This document shows, piece after piece, positions 20,501 to 28,870 of a stretch of DNA of 43,212 nucleotides; position 1 is the first letter of the stretch; the number at the start of each line of letters is the position of its first letter. The stretch lies in the NCBI GenBank assembly GCA_963169355.1, contig CAUJCR010000026.1, positions 1 through 43,212 of the forward strand, in the 5' to 3' direction. Under the pieces are notes generated by a model, which was not told where the DNA came from, ran no database searches, and saw nothing but the letters and a program-made list of their open reading frames with translations. The DNA comes from Bacteroidota bacterium. GTDB lineage: Bacteria; Bacteroidota; Bacteroidia; B-17B0; Aurantibacillaceae. The translations under genes were made by a program, and so were the position numbers.

Positions 20501-21787
20501 AGCAGAAACTAATGTTGTTGCTGTTGTGCCACTATTAAAATAAACATCATAAGTGATAGAACCACAAGCTGATGTTACCGCATTCCAAGATAAAGTTTGA
20601 GAGCTAGGACAAGTTGTAAAACCATTTGCAGGAGATATATAAGTTGCACACGATGGCGCAGTAGGAGTGGATGTATTGATAGCAATATTATCAACGGCAG
20701 CTGGTGGGTTTGTTCTATTGCTTCCATTATTCCTCCAACTAAAAACGAGTCTTTGAGTAGTACCAGCATTCGTTCCTGGTATCGTTAAGTTTTGAGTTTG
20801 CCATGTGCTTTGGTTACTATATTCTGTACCTAATTGGTTAGCAGCACTAAGCTGAGTACCTGCTACAGGCGTAGTAGAGGTGGGAACTAAATATATTTTT
20901 AAGAAATCATTTCCTACCTCGCCTCTTCCTTTCCAATCAAATGATAAATTAATACAAGTTTGCCCAGCAGGAAAGGTTACATCTCTGTAAAAATGTGTTA
21001 CACTTGCAGTATTTACATAATTATTGCTGGCTCCTCCATCATCAGAAATATACATTGAACTAGTTCCTCCGTTATTAGTGGCCGTACCTAAAGTCCACTG
21101 ATTGGTTTCAGAGCCGTTAACTAAATTCCAACCAGTACAAGTAGTTTCAAAATTTGTGGTAAATGGTGCTGTACTTGAAGGAGGTGTGTCTGAAATTAAT
21201 GAAATATTATCAACTGCGGCAGGAGGATTATTACCTGTATTATTATCATTTTTCCAGCTAAAAACGAGGCGTTTAGTGGTTCCTGCATTGGCAGCAGGAA
21301 TAATTATTGTAGCAGTTTGCCAAGTGTTTTGGTTATTATATGTAACTCCAATTTGTCCAGAAGCTAATTCTGAACCTGCAGATGGAGTAGTTGTTGTTGG
21401 AACCAAATACACCTTTAAAAAATCACAACAAGATTCACCTCTTCCTTTCCAATTAAAACTTAATGTAATACAAGTTTGACCTGCTGGGAAGGTAACATCT
21501 CTATAAAAATGAGATACACGTCCTTTAGTGTTATCGTAATTATTATTTGTTCCATTAGTTGAGATATAAGCACTCTTAGTACCACTATTAAAAGTGGTAG
21601 TTCCAACTACCCAGTAATTGTCACCAGCATTTACGGCTGTCCATCCGTTGGCTGCGAGTGAGGATGTAGCATTTTCAAAACTACCATTAGGGCTTGAGGA
21701 AGCGCTTGGGTCAATAATGGTGGTACTTTGTGCATTCAACATTAAATTGAAACTACAACACAAGATTAAACATACAATGTTTTTCAT
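17594..21787 (-). CDS. Large T9SS-exported multidomain adhesin-like protein
   Basis: 1397 aa from ATG 21787, which begins directly with a signal peptide (MKNIVCLILCCSFNLMLNAQ); an upstream in-frame ATG at 21814 adds a charged extension and is less likely. Two N-terminal domains are near-copies of each other (FPAGQTCITLSFNWKGRGE and FPAGQTCINLSFDWKGRGE, each ending in a PPAAVDNI segment), resembling MAM/CUB-type lectin-like sandwiches. Next come a fibronectin-III-like segment, two Cys-containing pre-peptidase-type domains (NSVWYSFVAPASGSVKI; GSVWYTFNIQNNGNL), a repetitive beta-solenoid-like stretch rich in Asn/Thr/Gly, and a C-terminal T9SS sorting domain (LVYPNPANADLYINV, then GTYLITVSNN). 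Secreted or surface-bound. The substrate is unknown. It follows the 118-aa exported protein by 39 bases. Confidence 0.88.
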   Translation of the reverse strand: MKNIVCLILCCSFNLMLNAQSTTIIDPSASSSPNGSFENATSSLAANGWTAVNAGDNYWVVGTTTFNSGTKSAYISTNGTNNNYDNTKGRVSHFYRDVTFPAGQTCITLSFNWKGRGESCCDFLKVYLVPTTTTPSAGSELASGQIGVTYNNQNTWQTATIIIPAANAGTTKRLVFSWKNDNNTGNNPPAAVDNISLISDTPPSSTAPFTTNFETTCTGWNLVNGSETNQWTLGTATNNGGTSSMYISDDGGASNNYVNTASVTHFYRDVTFPAGQTCINLSFDWKGRGEVGNDFLKIYLVPTSTTPVAGTQLSAANQLGTEYSNQSTWQTQNLTIPGTNAGTTQRLVFSWRNNGSNRTNPPAAVDNIAINTSTPTAPSCATYISPANGFTTCPSSQTLSWNAVTSACGSITYDVYFNSGTTATTLVSAGQAGTTYNTGALTSGTYAWRIVPKNGSLDASGCSTYTFSINTPANDLPCNATSITLGNVASGDNSCSSNAGEPGTPSCWTGGTRNSVWYSFVAPASGSVKIRTAAGTLLTTQIALYSGTCGAGMTQISCNDNAPSCGGTALLTSEITRTGLTAGNTYYIAVDGKNNNTGTFAITVVEGSSPYPSESGQSCGSSIAVCNSTLGVGNPGYQGIGFTCDTDGSGTCTDGERGSVWYTFNIQNNGNLNFIIKANDYNAGSPGAETDYDFILWKIGGSGATNCAGIASGAAPVKCNYGSDGVTGLSSTGNAPPPYSSVFNDDFETQLAVTAGDVYLLLVNNYSNSTSGFSLDFTNTAAGVINYSPPTSIVWTGGANSTSWTNSTNWGGCTTPACGINAAISTGSSYQPVVTAAMGTVVVNNFTIDPGASLTLNAGATLKVCGNFTNNGTINADPTSTIIFNDDATHNLNGTLSGASALGNVIITDVAGGTNCTINANSAIEIKGNLTISNATSILNLNNNNLTLGGNLINASGANTILNITGSTLTFNGGGAQVYNPNNLSATPSLTLGSVVMNNSGAGVTISTTNTPNMILGTSGVLTLTSGKIITPGNQEVVVTNTSPAAVSTGNTNSFVQGNLRRYLAAGATGSFDFPVGHATPGYERANVNFTSAAAAGAINLLARFDTWGGAWPMPGAPNWNECSTVYNDPYLNNGYWTINASAVSTGSYNLTLYNTGYTTSSVGFSIAKSPSAAPAWAISGNCVASPVTAVVRNAMSGFSKFATIQGSTPLPVQLISFTGNNENTYNLIEWKTAVEENFRHYELESSADGINFKQIKIVNPIGNSTSINTYEYLDFDFYRPITYYRLKMVDLDYTYKYSSIISIDNTSKNKPTVLVYPNPANADLYINVSGTNDEIIHIQVTDIYGRLVYTNEVNLLQNGNNVYLNTSDFATGTYLITVSNNESIHENVKVIINHNK

Positions 21788-21826
21788 AAAATATTTTTTC
21801 TTTAAATAACTCATCGTTTTATAATG

Positions 21827-22183
21827 TTATTCAGTTTGGTTTGTTGTTGTAGTGGCACTTGGTTCGTACTTCACTTTTCCTTCTAATACTAAACTACTAA
21901 GTGGGGTTGCATTTTTTTGTAATTTTCCTTCAATAATATTGTATTGAAGATCGCGAAAGGTTAATACTTCAAATTTTTCGGGTGAGGCATTAAATCTAAC
22001 TTGCTCGGCCGCACAAATTCTTTTCACATAATCGGTTGTAGCTTGTGCGTTGCTTACCACACTAACCGATAGCGTGATGGTATATTTATTTATTTTTAAA
22101 TTTTCTGATGGTAAGGCAACTTGAGTTTGAGCCTTTGAAAATCCTACTAAAACAATAAAAAAACCGAGTAAAAATAATTTCAT
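21827..22183 (-). CDS. Small exported protein, function unknown
   Basis: 118 aa with a clear signal peptide (MKLFLLGFFIVLVGFSKAQ). The mature part is a compact alternating-strand sequence (NKYTITLSVSVVSNAQATTD; EKFEVLTFRDLQYNIIEGKL) ending in a Thr-rich tail. I recognise no family. It lies immediately upstream of the large T9SS adhesin-like gene on the same strand and is probably cotranscribed, so it could be a periplasmic partner. The 248 bases upstream, to lon, hold the lon terminator and no other gene. Confidence 0.7.
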   Translation of the reverse strand: MKLFLLGFFIVLVGFSKAQTQVALPSENLKINKYTITLSVSVVSNAQATTDYVKRICAAEQVRFNASPEKFEVLTFRDLQYNIIEGKLQKNATPLSSLVLEGKVKYEPSATTTTNQTE

Positions 22184-22369
22184 AGAGAAGTTGTTAAATT
22201 TATGTTAAAATTGTAGCAAAATAAATGCCATTTTTCTATTTCTCTAAGTTAAGCTAATAAATGATTTAATACAAGTGTGAAATAAGGCTATTTATTAAAA
22301 GCATTGTATTTAAAACTATTACAGGGTTTTCATCTTAAAAATAGTGGAATTAATCGGCTTTTTTATGTA

Positions 22370-22405
22370 AAATAAAAAAACACACTTTGAGTGAAAGTGT
22401 GTTTT
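22370..22405 (-). terminator. Intrinsic terminator of lon
   Basis: AAAACACACTTT (22377-22388) and AAAGTGTGTTTT (22394-22405) form a perfect 12-bp stem with a 5-base loop. On the minus strand it lies 26 bases after the lon stop and runs into a T-rich tract (TTTTTTTATTTT), a textbook intrinsic terminator. It could also work weakly on the other strand. Confidence 0.85.
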
Positions 22406-22431
22406 GAATGAGGGAAGGATTTTAAGAATGC

Positions 22432-24849
22432 TTATTTAAGTAAAGCCAGTTGTAATACTTCGGTCATTTGAGTTACGTATTTAAAAGAAAGTCCTTTTAA
22501 ATATTCTGGTTTAATGTCCTCCACATCTTTTTTATTGTCTTCGCACAGTATAATTTCTTTAATACCAGCACGCTTAGCGGCTAGTATTTTTTCTTTAATG
22601 CCACCTACTGGTAAAACTTTTCCGCGTAAGGTAATTTCTCCTGTCATGGCTAACTGTTTTTTTACTTTGCGTTTAGTTAATGCCGAGGTTAATGAAGTAA
22701 GCATGGCAATACCAGCACTTGGTCCGTCTTTAGGCGTAGCGCCTTCTGGAACATGAATGTGAATATTGTAATTTTCAAATACATCAGCAGCTATGTTTAA
22801 CTCATCATTATGGGCTTTAATAAATTCAAGAGCGAGGGTTGCACTTTCCTTCATTACTTCACCCAAATTTCCAGTTAGGGTTAGTTTATTGCCTTTGCCT
22901 TTTGATAAACTGGTTTCAATAAATAAAATATCGCCACCTACTTGAGTCCAAGCCAAACCTGTAACTACACCTGGTACATCATTGCCTTGGTATTTGGCTT
23001 TTTCGTGCGAGGGACCCAATATTTTTGTAACTTCTTGTTCGGTTAGTTTTGGTAGGGCTTGTTCTTTTACAACATGAACCGCTACATAACGTGCTATTTT
23101 TGATAAACGTTTTTCTAAATTTCGAACGCCACTCTCGGCGGTATAATTTTCAATGATAAACTCAATTAATTTATCCGAGAGTTTAAGTTGTTGTTTTTTT
23201 AATCCGTTTTCTTCTATTTGTTTTGGAAGTAAATGTTGTTTGGCAATCTCAATTTTTTCTTCTACTGTATAACCACTCACGTCAATAATTTCCATTCTAT
23301 CTCTTAAGGCTGGTTGTATAGTGGCTAAATTATTACATGTAGCAATAAACATTACTTTACTTAAATCATAATCATTTTCTAAAAAATTATCGTAAAATGT
23401 GGTGTTTTGCTCGGGGTCTAATACTTCGAGCAAGGCCGATGATGGATCGCCATGATAATCGTTTCCTACCTTATCTATTTCATCGAGTATAAACACAGGA
23501 TTGGATGATTGCACTTTTTTAATGTTTTGTAAAATACGACCAGGCATTGCACCAATATAGGTTTTTCGATGACCTCTAATTTCGCTTTCATCTTTTAAAC
23601 CGCCCAAGCTCATGCGAATGTATTTTCGGTTTAAGGCTTTGGCTATGCTTTTTCCAAGCGATGTTTTTCCAACACCTGGAGGGCCATATAAACAAAGAAT
23701 TGGTGCTTTTAAATCGCCTTTTAATTTTAAAACAGCTAAGTGTTCAATAATACGTTCTTTTACTTTTTCTAACCCAAAATGATCGGCGTTTAAAACATCT
23801 TCGGCATGTTTTAAATCAAAATTATCTTCGGTGTATTCATTCCAAGGTAAATCTAAGAGTAGTTCTAAATAATTGGTTTGTATGCCAAAATCAGGTGTAT
23901 GCGGATTCATACGGCTTAGCTTGGCTACTTGTTTTTCAAAAACTGCGGCAATTTCTTTATTCCATTTTTTAGATTTAGCTCGTGTTTTTAATTCTTCAAT
24001 GTCTTGTTCGTGACTTTTTTCACCAAGCTCTTCTTGTATGGTTTTTATTTGTTGGTGTAAAAAGTAATCGCGTTGTTGTTTATCTAAATCTGTTTTTACT
24101 TTATTTTGAATTTGATTTTTTAGCTCCAACATTTGCAAATCTTTGGTAATGTGAGCTAACACAAGCGTAGCACGTTCTTTTAAATTTGCTACCTCCAGTA
24201 ATTTTTGTTTTTCGGCAGATGTAGCATTCATGTTTGATGAAATAAAATTCACCATAAAGTTTTGACTCTCGATGTTATTAAGTGCAAAACTAGCTTCGCT
24301 TGGGATATGTTGTGATTTTTGAATAATTTGAATAGCGGTATCTTTTAAATTGGATACAATGGCTTGAAATTCTTTATCGCCTTTATCGGGGCGTGTTTCT
24401 TCAAATCGTTCGGTTGTGGCCTTATAGTATGGTTCCGACTGTACAAATTCTTTTATCTTGAATCTTTTTTTTCCTTGAATAATTATCGTTGTATTTCCAT
24501 CAGGTAGGCGTAGCATTTTCATGATATGTGCCACAGTTCCCACGTTGTATAAATCATTCGCATTAGGATCTTCAATGGCGTCATTTTTTTGTGTAATTAC
24601 CCCAATGGTTCTATCGCCTTTATAAGCTTCTTTTATTAGGTGAATAGATTTATCTCTACCTACCGTGATTGGAATAACCACACCTGGAAATAAAACGGTG
24701 TTTCTGAGCGGTAAAATTGGCAGAGTATCAGGTATTTTTTCGGCATTCATACTATCTTCATCTTCGGGAGAAAGAAGAGGTATAAAATCGCTATCGTCGT
24801 CAATAATCGTTTCAAATGGTAATTTATCAGGGTCTCCAAAAATCTTCAT
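22432..24849 (-). CDS. lon: ATP-dependent Lon protease
   Basis: 805 aa from ATG 24849 (a GTG two codons upstream is also possible). Lon degrades misfolded and regulatory proteins in the cytosol. Domains in order: N-terminal LON substrate-binding domain (from LPILPLRNTVLFPGVVIPI), helical linker, AAA+ module with Walker A GPPGVGKTS and Walker B PVFILDEIDKV, and the protease domain with the catalytic Ser in PKDGPSAGIAML and the catalytic Lys in GGIKEKILAAKRAG. The length is normal for the family. It is transcribed away from the riboswitch gene, with an 81-base shared region, and closed by the terminator at 22377-22405. Confidence 0.98.
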   Translation of the reverse strand: MKIFGDPDKLPFETIIDDDSDFIPLLSPEDEDSMNAEKIPDTLPILPLRNTVLFPGVVIPITVGRDKSIHLIKEAYKGDRTIGVITQKNDAIEDPNANDLYNVGTVAHIMKMLRLPDGNTTIIIQGKKRFKIKEFVQSEPYYKATTERFEETRPDKGDKEFQAIVSNLKDTAIQIIQKSQHIPSEASFALNNIESQNFMVNFISSNMNATSAEKQKLLEVANLKERATLVLAHITKDLQMLELKNQIQNKVKTDLDKQQRDYFLHQQIKTIQEELGEKSHEQDIEELKTRAKSKKWNKEIAAVFEKQVAKLSRMNPHTPDFGIQTNYLELLLDLPWNEYTEDNFDLKHAEDVLNADHFGLEKVKERIIEHLAVLKLKGDLKAPILCLYGPPGVGKTSLGKSIAKALNRKYIRMSLGGLKDESEIRGHRKTYIGAMPGRILQNIKKVQSSNPVFILDEIDKVGNDYHGDPSSALLEVLDPEQNTTFYDNFLENDYDLSKVMFIATCNNLATIQPALRDRMEIIDVSGYTVEEKIEIAKQHLLPKQIEENGLKKQQLKLSDKLIEFIIENYTAESGVRNLEKRLSKIARYVAVHVVKEQALPKLTEQEVTKILGPSHEKAKYQGNDVPGVVTGLAWTQVGGDILFIETSLSKGKGNKLTLTGNLGEVMKESATLALEFIKAHNDELNIAADVFENYNIHIHVPEGATPKDGPSAGIAMLTSLTSALTKRKVKKQLAMTGEITLRGKVLPVGGIKEKILAAKRAGIKEIILCEDNKKDVEDIKPEYLKGLSFKYVTQMTEVLQLALLK

Positions 24850-24903
24850 GTCCACAAGGCTTATAATTTCGACTTACAATATACGATTATTGTGCCAATA
24901 AAA

Positions 24904-24937
24904 TTTTGCGACTTTGTGTCATAAATGCTTATATTTG
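24904..24937 (+). promoter_or_regulatory. Promoter driving the cobalamin riboswitch transcript
   Basis: TTTTG at 24904-24908 and TATATTTG at 24930-24937 match the Bacteroidota -33 and -7 boxes with a 21-base spacer. Transcription would start close to 24943, exactly where the riboswitch aptamer begins, which supports both calls. Confidence 0.7.
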
Positions 24938-24939
24938 TA

Positions 24940-25085
24940 GCGTTGGTTAAGGGAATTTGGTGAAAATCCAATACTGTGCCCGCAGCTGTAAGTTATTTAA
25001 TGTGTTGAGCCTCCTTAAAGTCACTGTTTTTTTAATAAAATGGGAAGACGGTTCAGCTATAACAAGTCAGAAGACCTACCAATAA
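24940..25085 (+). ncRNA. Cobalamin (B12) riboswitch
   Basis: The conserved parts of the B12 aptamer appear in order: GGTGAAAATCC (24959-24969), CCCGC and GCTGTAA (24979-24991), GTCACTG (25020-25026), GGGAAGAC (from 25042) and the B12-box-like GTCAGAAGACCTACC (25066-25080). The ends pair as GTTGGT with ACCAAT to form P1. A possible expression platform follows: CAATG/CATTG and GAAC/GTTC can nest between the aptamer and the ATG at 25142. In this family cobalamin binding lowers expression of the downstream gene. The open frame that starts at 25040 runs through the aptamer and is not the real N-terminus. Confidence 0.93.
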
Positions 25086-25141
25086 ATCAATGTTTAGAAC
25101 TTCGGATGCAAGGTTCACAAAAGGCATTGTACCGTTTAAAA

Positions 25142-26131
25142 ATGACTCGATACATCATCTATTCTTTTTTTAGTATTACACTATGTGTTACATCACATTT
25201 ATTGGCTCAATATGCTCCAGGAGTGGGTATAACAGGAACTACGGCTATGTACAAAGATAGCTCAGCGTTTGTAGCTTGGGCTAATTCGGCTCGTGTGTAT
25301 AAAGGTTTTCAAGATATTTCAAATCCGGGTTTAGGATATGTGAATGTAGGTGATAGCACTTGTGCTTATGGCATTGCTGGTACAACTGGCGTGGTAAGCC
25401 TTGGAGATGCTGGCTATGCTATTTTGCAATTTCCTAACCCTATTGTGGATTTGCCAGGGCCTGATTTTGCGGTATTTGAAAACAGTTTTAGTGATACATT
25501 TTTAGAGTTAGCTTTTGTAGAAGTGAGTAGCGATGGCGAACATTTTTTTAGATTCCCTGCAAGTAGCCTTACGGATACAAGCATTCAAACAGGTAGTTTT
25601 GGTTTAACTGACCCAACCAAGATACATAACTTGGCAGGTAAATACAGAGCTAATTATGGTACACCATTTAGTTTAGAAGATATTGCAGATACATCATTGT
25701 TAAATAAGCAAGCCATTACACATGTAAAGATTATTGATGTGGTGGGTTGTATGCAAAACCAGTATTGCACGCGCGATGCTAATAATAGAAAAGTAAATGA
25801 TCCTTGGCCAACTGCTTTTGGAAGTAGTGGTTTTGATTTAGATGCAGTGGGTGTTATACATCAACAAACAACGGTAGGTATTGATGAATTTTCATTTATG
25901 CAGGTAATGATTTATCCCAACCCTGTAACAGATGTTTTATATATTTTAGGAGATAGCCGTCAGCCCTACGATGTAATTGTTACAGATGTTTTAGGTAACG
26001 AAATAATTACCTTGCAACAACAGGTATTGCGCACTACCATTAATACAACTGCATTAAGTAAAGGCATTTATTTTATAAACATAGATAATGGTAATGCTAA
26101 AAAGCAATGGCGTATTTTAAAGTCGGAGTAA
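25142..26131 (+). CDS. Riboswitch-controlled T9SS-exported surface protein, candidate cobalamin-related
   Basis: 329 aa from ATG 25142, which starts a proper signal peptide (MTRYIIYSFFSITLCVTSHL, cut after LLAQ). The mature domain contains DLPGPDFAVFENSFSDTFLE, then LAFVEVSSDGEHFFRFP and FDLDAVGVIH, a pattern I associate with exported proteins found in Bacteroidota vitamin B12 loci (from memory, not verified). The last ~75 residues are a T9SS sorting domain (MIYPNPVTDVLYIL, then GIYFINIDNGNAKKQWRIL). It lies directly behind a cobalamin riboswitch, so it is likely repressed when B12 is plentiful and may bind B12 or a corrinoid at the cell surface. No btuB, btuF or TonB-dependent receptor is adjacent; the next gene is convergent, 11 bases away. 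Confidence 0.85.
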   Translation: MTRYIIYSFFSITLCVTSHLLAQYAPGVGITGTTAMYKDSSAFVAWANSARVYKGFQDISNPGLGYVNVGDSTCAYGIAGTTGVVSLGDAGYAILQFPNPIVDLPGPDFAVFENSFSDTFLELAFVEVSSDGEHFFRFPASSLTDTSIQTGSFGLTDPTKIHNLAGKYRANYGTPFSLEDIADTSLLNKQAITHVKIIDVVGCMQNQYCTRDANNRKVNDPWPTAFGSSGFDLDAVGVIHQQTTVGIDEFSFMQVMIYPNPVTDVLYILGDSRQPYDVIVTDVLGNEIITLQQQVLRTTINTTALSKGIYFINIDNGNAKKQWRILKSE

Positions 26132-26142
26132 ATTACAAATGC

Positions 26143-27408
26143 TTACTCGGTTTGCTCGCCGCTATCAAGTTCTAGTAGCTTAATATCACCAATAGCATTT
26201 CCTGCAATGCCTTTTACAGAGCCGTAAAAATTAGAAGTGTTTAATAACACCCGCTCGAGTTGTTTTTCGCGCTCTTTCCATATTTTTTGCATGGCTATTT
26301 TTTCTTTTTGAATGCCATTTTGCAATTCCATAAAGCCTTCTACAATGGCTTCCATCTGTTGTCTAAATTCGGTACCTGTTAAGTAACTATAAAGCATACT
26401 CATTTTATCGCCTTTGTTTTCTTGAGACGCGTGAGCTGCATGAATCTTTATTAAACTATCTCTCAGCATAAATGCCACCGATTTAATTTCGGTAAAATTA
26501 CATATCCAAACACCATCTTTTAACCCAAATTTATCCATGTCTTTTGGCATTGATTTGGTAACAATGATAGCAATATCGGCCTGAGTTGCCCTCATGTCTT
26601 GTTTTAGTTTATCAATCCAATCGCTACTAAAAGTTTTGGTGTTTTTGCTTTCATAAATTATTTTGCCACACTCTTTCCCAAAAGTATTTTTTACGGTGTG
26701 TATTACATCGGCACCATTTACACCTTTACCTACTTCTTCAATGCTATCAAATGGGAAGGTTAATCGTAATAATTCTTCAAGCACTAGTTCCTGAACCTCG
26801 CCTTGCAATTGCATAGAGCCTTGTTCTTGCTTTCGTATCATTTCTTCAGTTAGTTTTTTTTGATCTTCTAACTGTTTTTTAGCTTCCATTAATTGTAGTT
26901 GAAAGTCTTTTTCCTTAATGGCGTTTTTTTCTTGTTCTTGTTTTTTTATGGTTTCGCTTAGAGATTCTCTTTCGGCTTGAAGTCTCTTTTGAAGTGTAAT
27001 TTCAAACTCTTGTTCCTTTTCTTTAAATGCTTTTTCTTTTAATAAAATATCCAACTCTTTGGCCTGACTTTCTTTTATTTTCTTTTCTTTCTCAGCCAAT
27101 TCTTTTGTTAAAAAATCCATCTGAGTACTCATTTCAGAGGCTGCTTTTTTGATGGCTTCTTGTTCTAAAACAGCTTTCTGTAATTTTACTTTTTCATCAA
27201 TAATACGTTGCTGTTCTTCTTGTTGTTTTTTTAATTCTTCAATTTGTGCATCTAATTTTCTTTTTGCGTCAGAAAGTTCTTTTTGGTCTTTATTAAAGCG
27301 TTCTACATAACGAGCTTTGATGCTAGCTTCTATTTCAGAAGAAATAGCTTCGCCTAATTGAAAATCAGTTTTACAGTGTGGGCATTTTACATTGTTAGAG
27401 TGACTCAT
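26143..27408 (-). CDS. DUF2130 domain protein with long coiled coil
   Basis: 421 aa. The N-terminus carries a CPHC zinc-knuckle half (VKCPHCKTDFQLGE). Residues about 30-200 are a continuous Lys/Glu/Gln coiled coil. The C-terminal half is the DUF2130 domain (ELVLEELLRLTFPFDSIEEV; GADVIHTVKNTFG; KIIYESKNTKTFSSDWIDKL; DIAIIVTKSMPKD), whose E..SK pattern resembles restriction-endonuclease-like folds and RmuC. The molecular role is unknown. It follows the SIR2 gene by 14 bases on the same strand, so the two probably share a transcript. It is convergent with the riboswitch gene and no terminator is seen between them. Confidence 0.9.
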   Translation of the reverse strand: MSHSNNVKCPHCKTDFQLGEAISSEIEASIKARYVERFNKDQKELSDAKRKLDAQIEELKKQQEEQQRIIDEKVKLQKAVLEQEAIKKAASEMSTQMDFLTKELAEKEKKIKESQAKELDILLKEKAFKEKEQEFEITLQKRLQAERESLSETIKKQEQEKNAIKEKDFQLQLMEAKKQLEDQKKLTEEMIRKQEQGSMQLQGEVQELVLEELLRLTFPFDSIEEVGKGVNGADVIHTVKNTFGKECGKIIYESKNTKTFSSDWIDKLKQDMRATQADIAIIVTKSMPKDMDKFGLKDGVWICNFTEIKSVAFMLRDSLIKIHAAHASQENKGDKMSMLYSYLTGTEFRQQMEAIVEGFMELQNGIQKEKIAMQKIWKEREKQLERVLLNTSNFYGSVKGIAGNAIGDIKLLELDSGEQTE

Positions 27409-27422
27409 ACGATTAAAGAAAA

Positions 27423-28118
27423 TTAAGCAAGTTCATAAAGTTGTGAGCGTAATATTTTCATGCCTTCGCTGGCTGAGGATTTGATAACTTTGAGGTTTTT
27501 GATGTAATCTAAATTAAATTCGCCTGGGTCGATTAAATATTTAGGAATTGAATCAGGGGCTGTGTGTACAAGATTGGCAGCAGGATAAACATTTAAAGAT
27601 GTGCCAATGGTAATGAAAATATCGGCTTGTTCTACTAAATAAATTGCTTTTTCCATTTCAGGAACCGATTCTCCAAACCACACAATATGTGGGCGAAGCT
27701 GAGAGCCTAATTCGCAGGTGTCGCCAATATTAATCTCGCTTTTTTGCATCGTGTAAATTAAATTTGGGTTTATAGAACTTCTGCTTTTTAGGATTTCTCC
27801 ATGCAAATGCAATACTTTTTGGCTGCCTGCCTTTTCGTGTAAATTATCAATGTTTTGAGTTATTACTTGTACATCAAATTTGTTTTGAAGCTCAGCTACA
27901 ATGTGGTGCGCCTCATTGGGTTGAGCATTTATGATTTGTTTTCGGCGTTGATTGTAAAAATTAAGTACTAAAGTTGGGTTCTTCTCCCACGCATTAGGTG
28001 TGGCAACTTCTTCAATTTTGTATTGCTCCCAAAGACCACCAGTGTCTCTAAAGGTTTTAATACCGCTTTCTGCACTCATGCCTGCACCACTAAAAACAAC
28101 TATCTTTTTTTTACCCAT
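27423..28118 (-). CDS. cobB: SIR2-family NAD-dependent protein deacylase
   Basis: 231-aa sirtuin. The NAD-binding Rossmann motif is clear (FSGAGMSAESGIKTFRD), followed by TQNIDNLHEKAG, the catalytic His in LHLHGE and GTSLNVYPAANLV. A Tyr-x-x-Arg motif (FYNQRRKQ) is present, which in class III sirtuins binds acidic acyl groups, so desuccinylase/demalonylase activity is likely. The segment that normally holds two CxxC zinc pairs (after HGEILKSRSSINPN) has only one Cys, so this is a zinc-less form. The enzyme acts in the cytosol. The name cobB follows the family; it does not mean the cobalamin enzyme of the same symbol. Confidence 0.93.
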   Translation of the reverse strand: MGKKKIVVFSGAGMSAESGIKTFRDTGGLWEQYKIEEVATPNAWEKNPTLVLNFYNQRRKQIINAQPNEAHHIVAELQNKFDVQVITQNIDNLHEKAGSQKVLHLHGEILKSRSSINPNLIYTMQKSEINIGDTCELGSQLRPHIVWFGESVPEMEKAIYLVEQADIFITIGTSLNVYPAANLVHTAPDSIPKYLIDPGEFNLDYIKNLKVIKSSASEGMKILRSQLYELA

Positions 28119-28213
28119 TAGATTTTAAACTTAAACAAACTTTAAACAAAGTACAAACAAAATTTTTTTATACTTTTTACTTATCCTAAATTTACACAAA
28201 AAAACTAAGTAAT

Positions 28214-28861
28214 ATGAAATTTTTTATTGATACCGCTAATTTAGCTCAAATTAAAGAAGCGCAAGATTTAGGCGTTTTAGATGGTGTAACCACCAACCCT
28301 TCGTTAATGGCCAAAGAAGGCATAAAAGGACAAGATAATATTTTGAAACACTATGTAGATATTTGCAATATTGTAACTGGAGACGTGAGTGCAGAGGTTA
28401 TTTCTACAGACTTAGAGGGTATGATAAGAGAGGGAGAAATGTTGGCAGAGTTACATCCACGTATTGTGGTTAAAATTCCGATGATAAAAGAAGGTGTAAA
28501 AGCGATTAAATATTTTACCGATAAAGGCATTAAAACGAATTGCACATTAGTGTTTTCGGCAGGGCAAGCTTTATTAGCCGCTAAGGCAGGCGCAACGTAT
28601 GTATCTCCATTTGTGGGAAGATTAGATGATATTAGCCAAGATGGAATGGATTTAATAGCTGACATTAGAATGATATACGATAATTATGGTTTTGATACTG
28701 AAATATTAGCCGCATCCGTACGTCATCCTATGCATATTATTGAGTGTGCTAAAATAGGTGCTGATGTCATTACCGCACCGTTAAGTGCTATATCGGCTTT
28801 ATTAAATCATCCATTAACAGATAAAGGATTAGCACAGTTTTTAGCCGATGCAAAAAAATAA
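28214..28861 (+). CDS. Transaldolase family protein (TalC / fructose-6-phosphate aldolase-like)
   Basis: 215 aa, the size of the short transaldolase/FSA group. Motifs: [28 protein letters not shown], the Schiff-base lysine in VVKIPM (K87), [19 protein letters not shown] and [10 protein letters not shown]. It acts in the non-oxidative pentose phosphate pathway or as an F6P aldolase; sequence alone does not separate the two. It is divergent from the SIR2 gene, with a TAAATTTA box about 20 bases before the ATG as a weak promoter candidate. The tRNA-Pro gene follows. Confidence 0.93.
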   Translation: MKFFIDTANLAQIKEAQDLGVLDGVTTNPSLMAKEGIKGQDNILKHYVDICNIVTGDVSAEVISTDLEGMIREGEMLAELHPRIVVKIPMIKEGVKAIKYFTDKGIKTNCTLVFSAGQALLAAKAGATYVSPFVGRLDDISQDGMDLIADIRMIYDNYGFDTEILAASVRHPMHIIECAKIGADVITAPLSAISALLNHPLTDKGLAQFLADAKK

Positions 28862-28870
28862 ATTTTTTTC

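Noticed and set aside
25040..25141. N-terminal extension of the riboswitch-controlled protein starting at 25040
   Set aside because: This stretch is the B12 aptamer itself; the signal peptide begins at ATG 25142.
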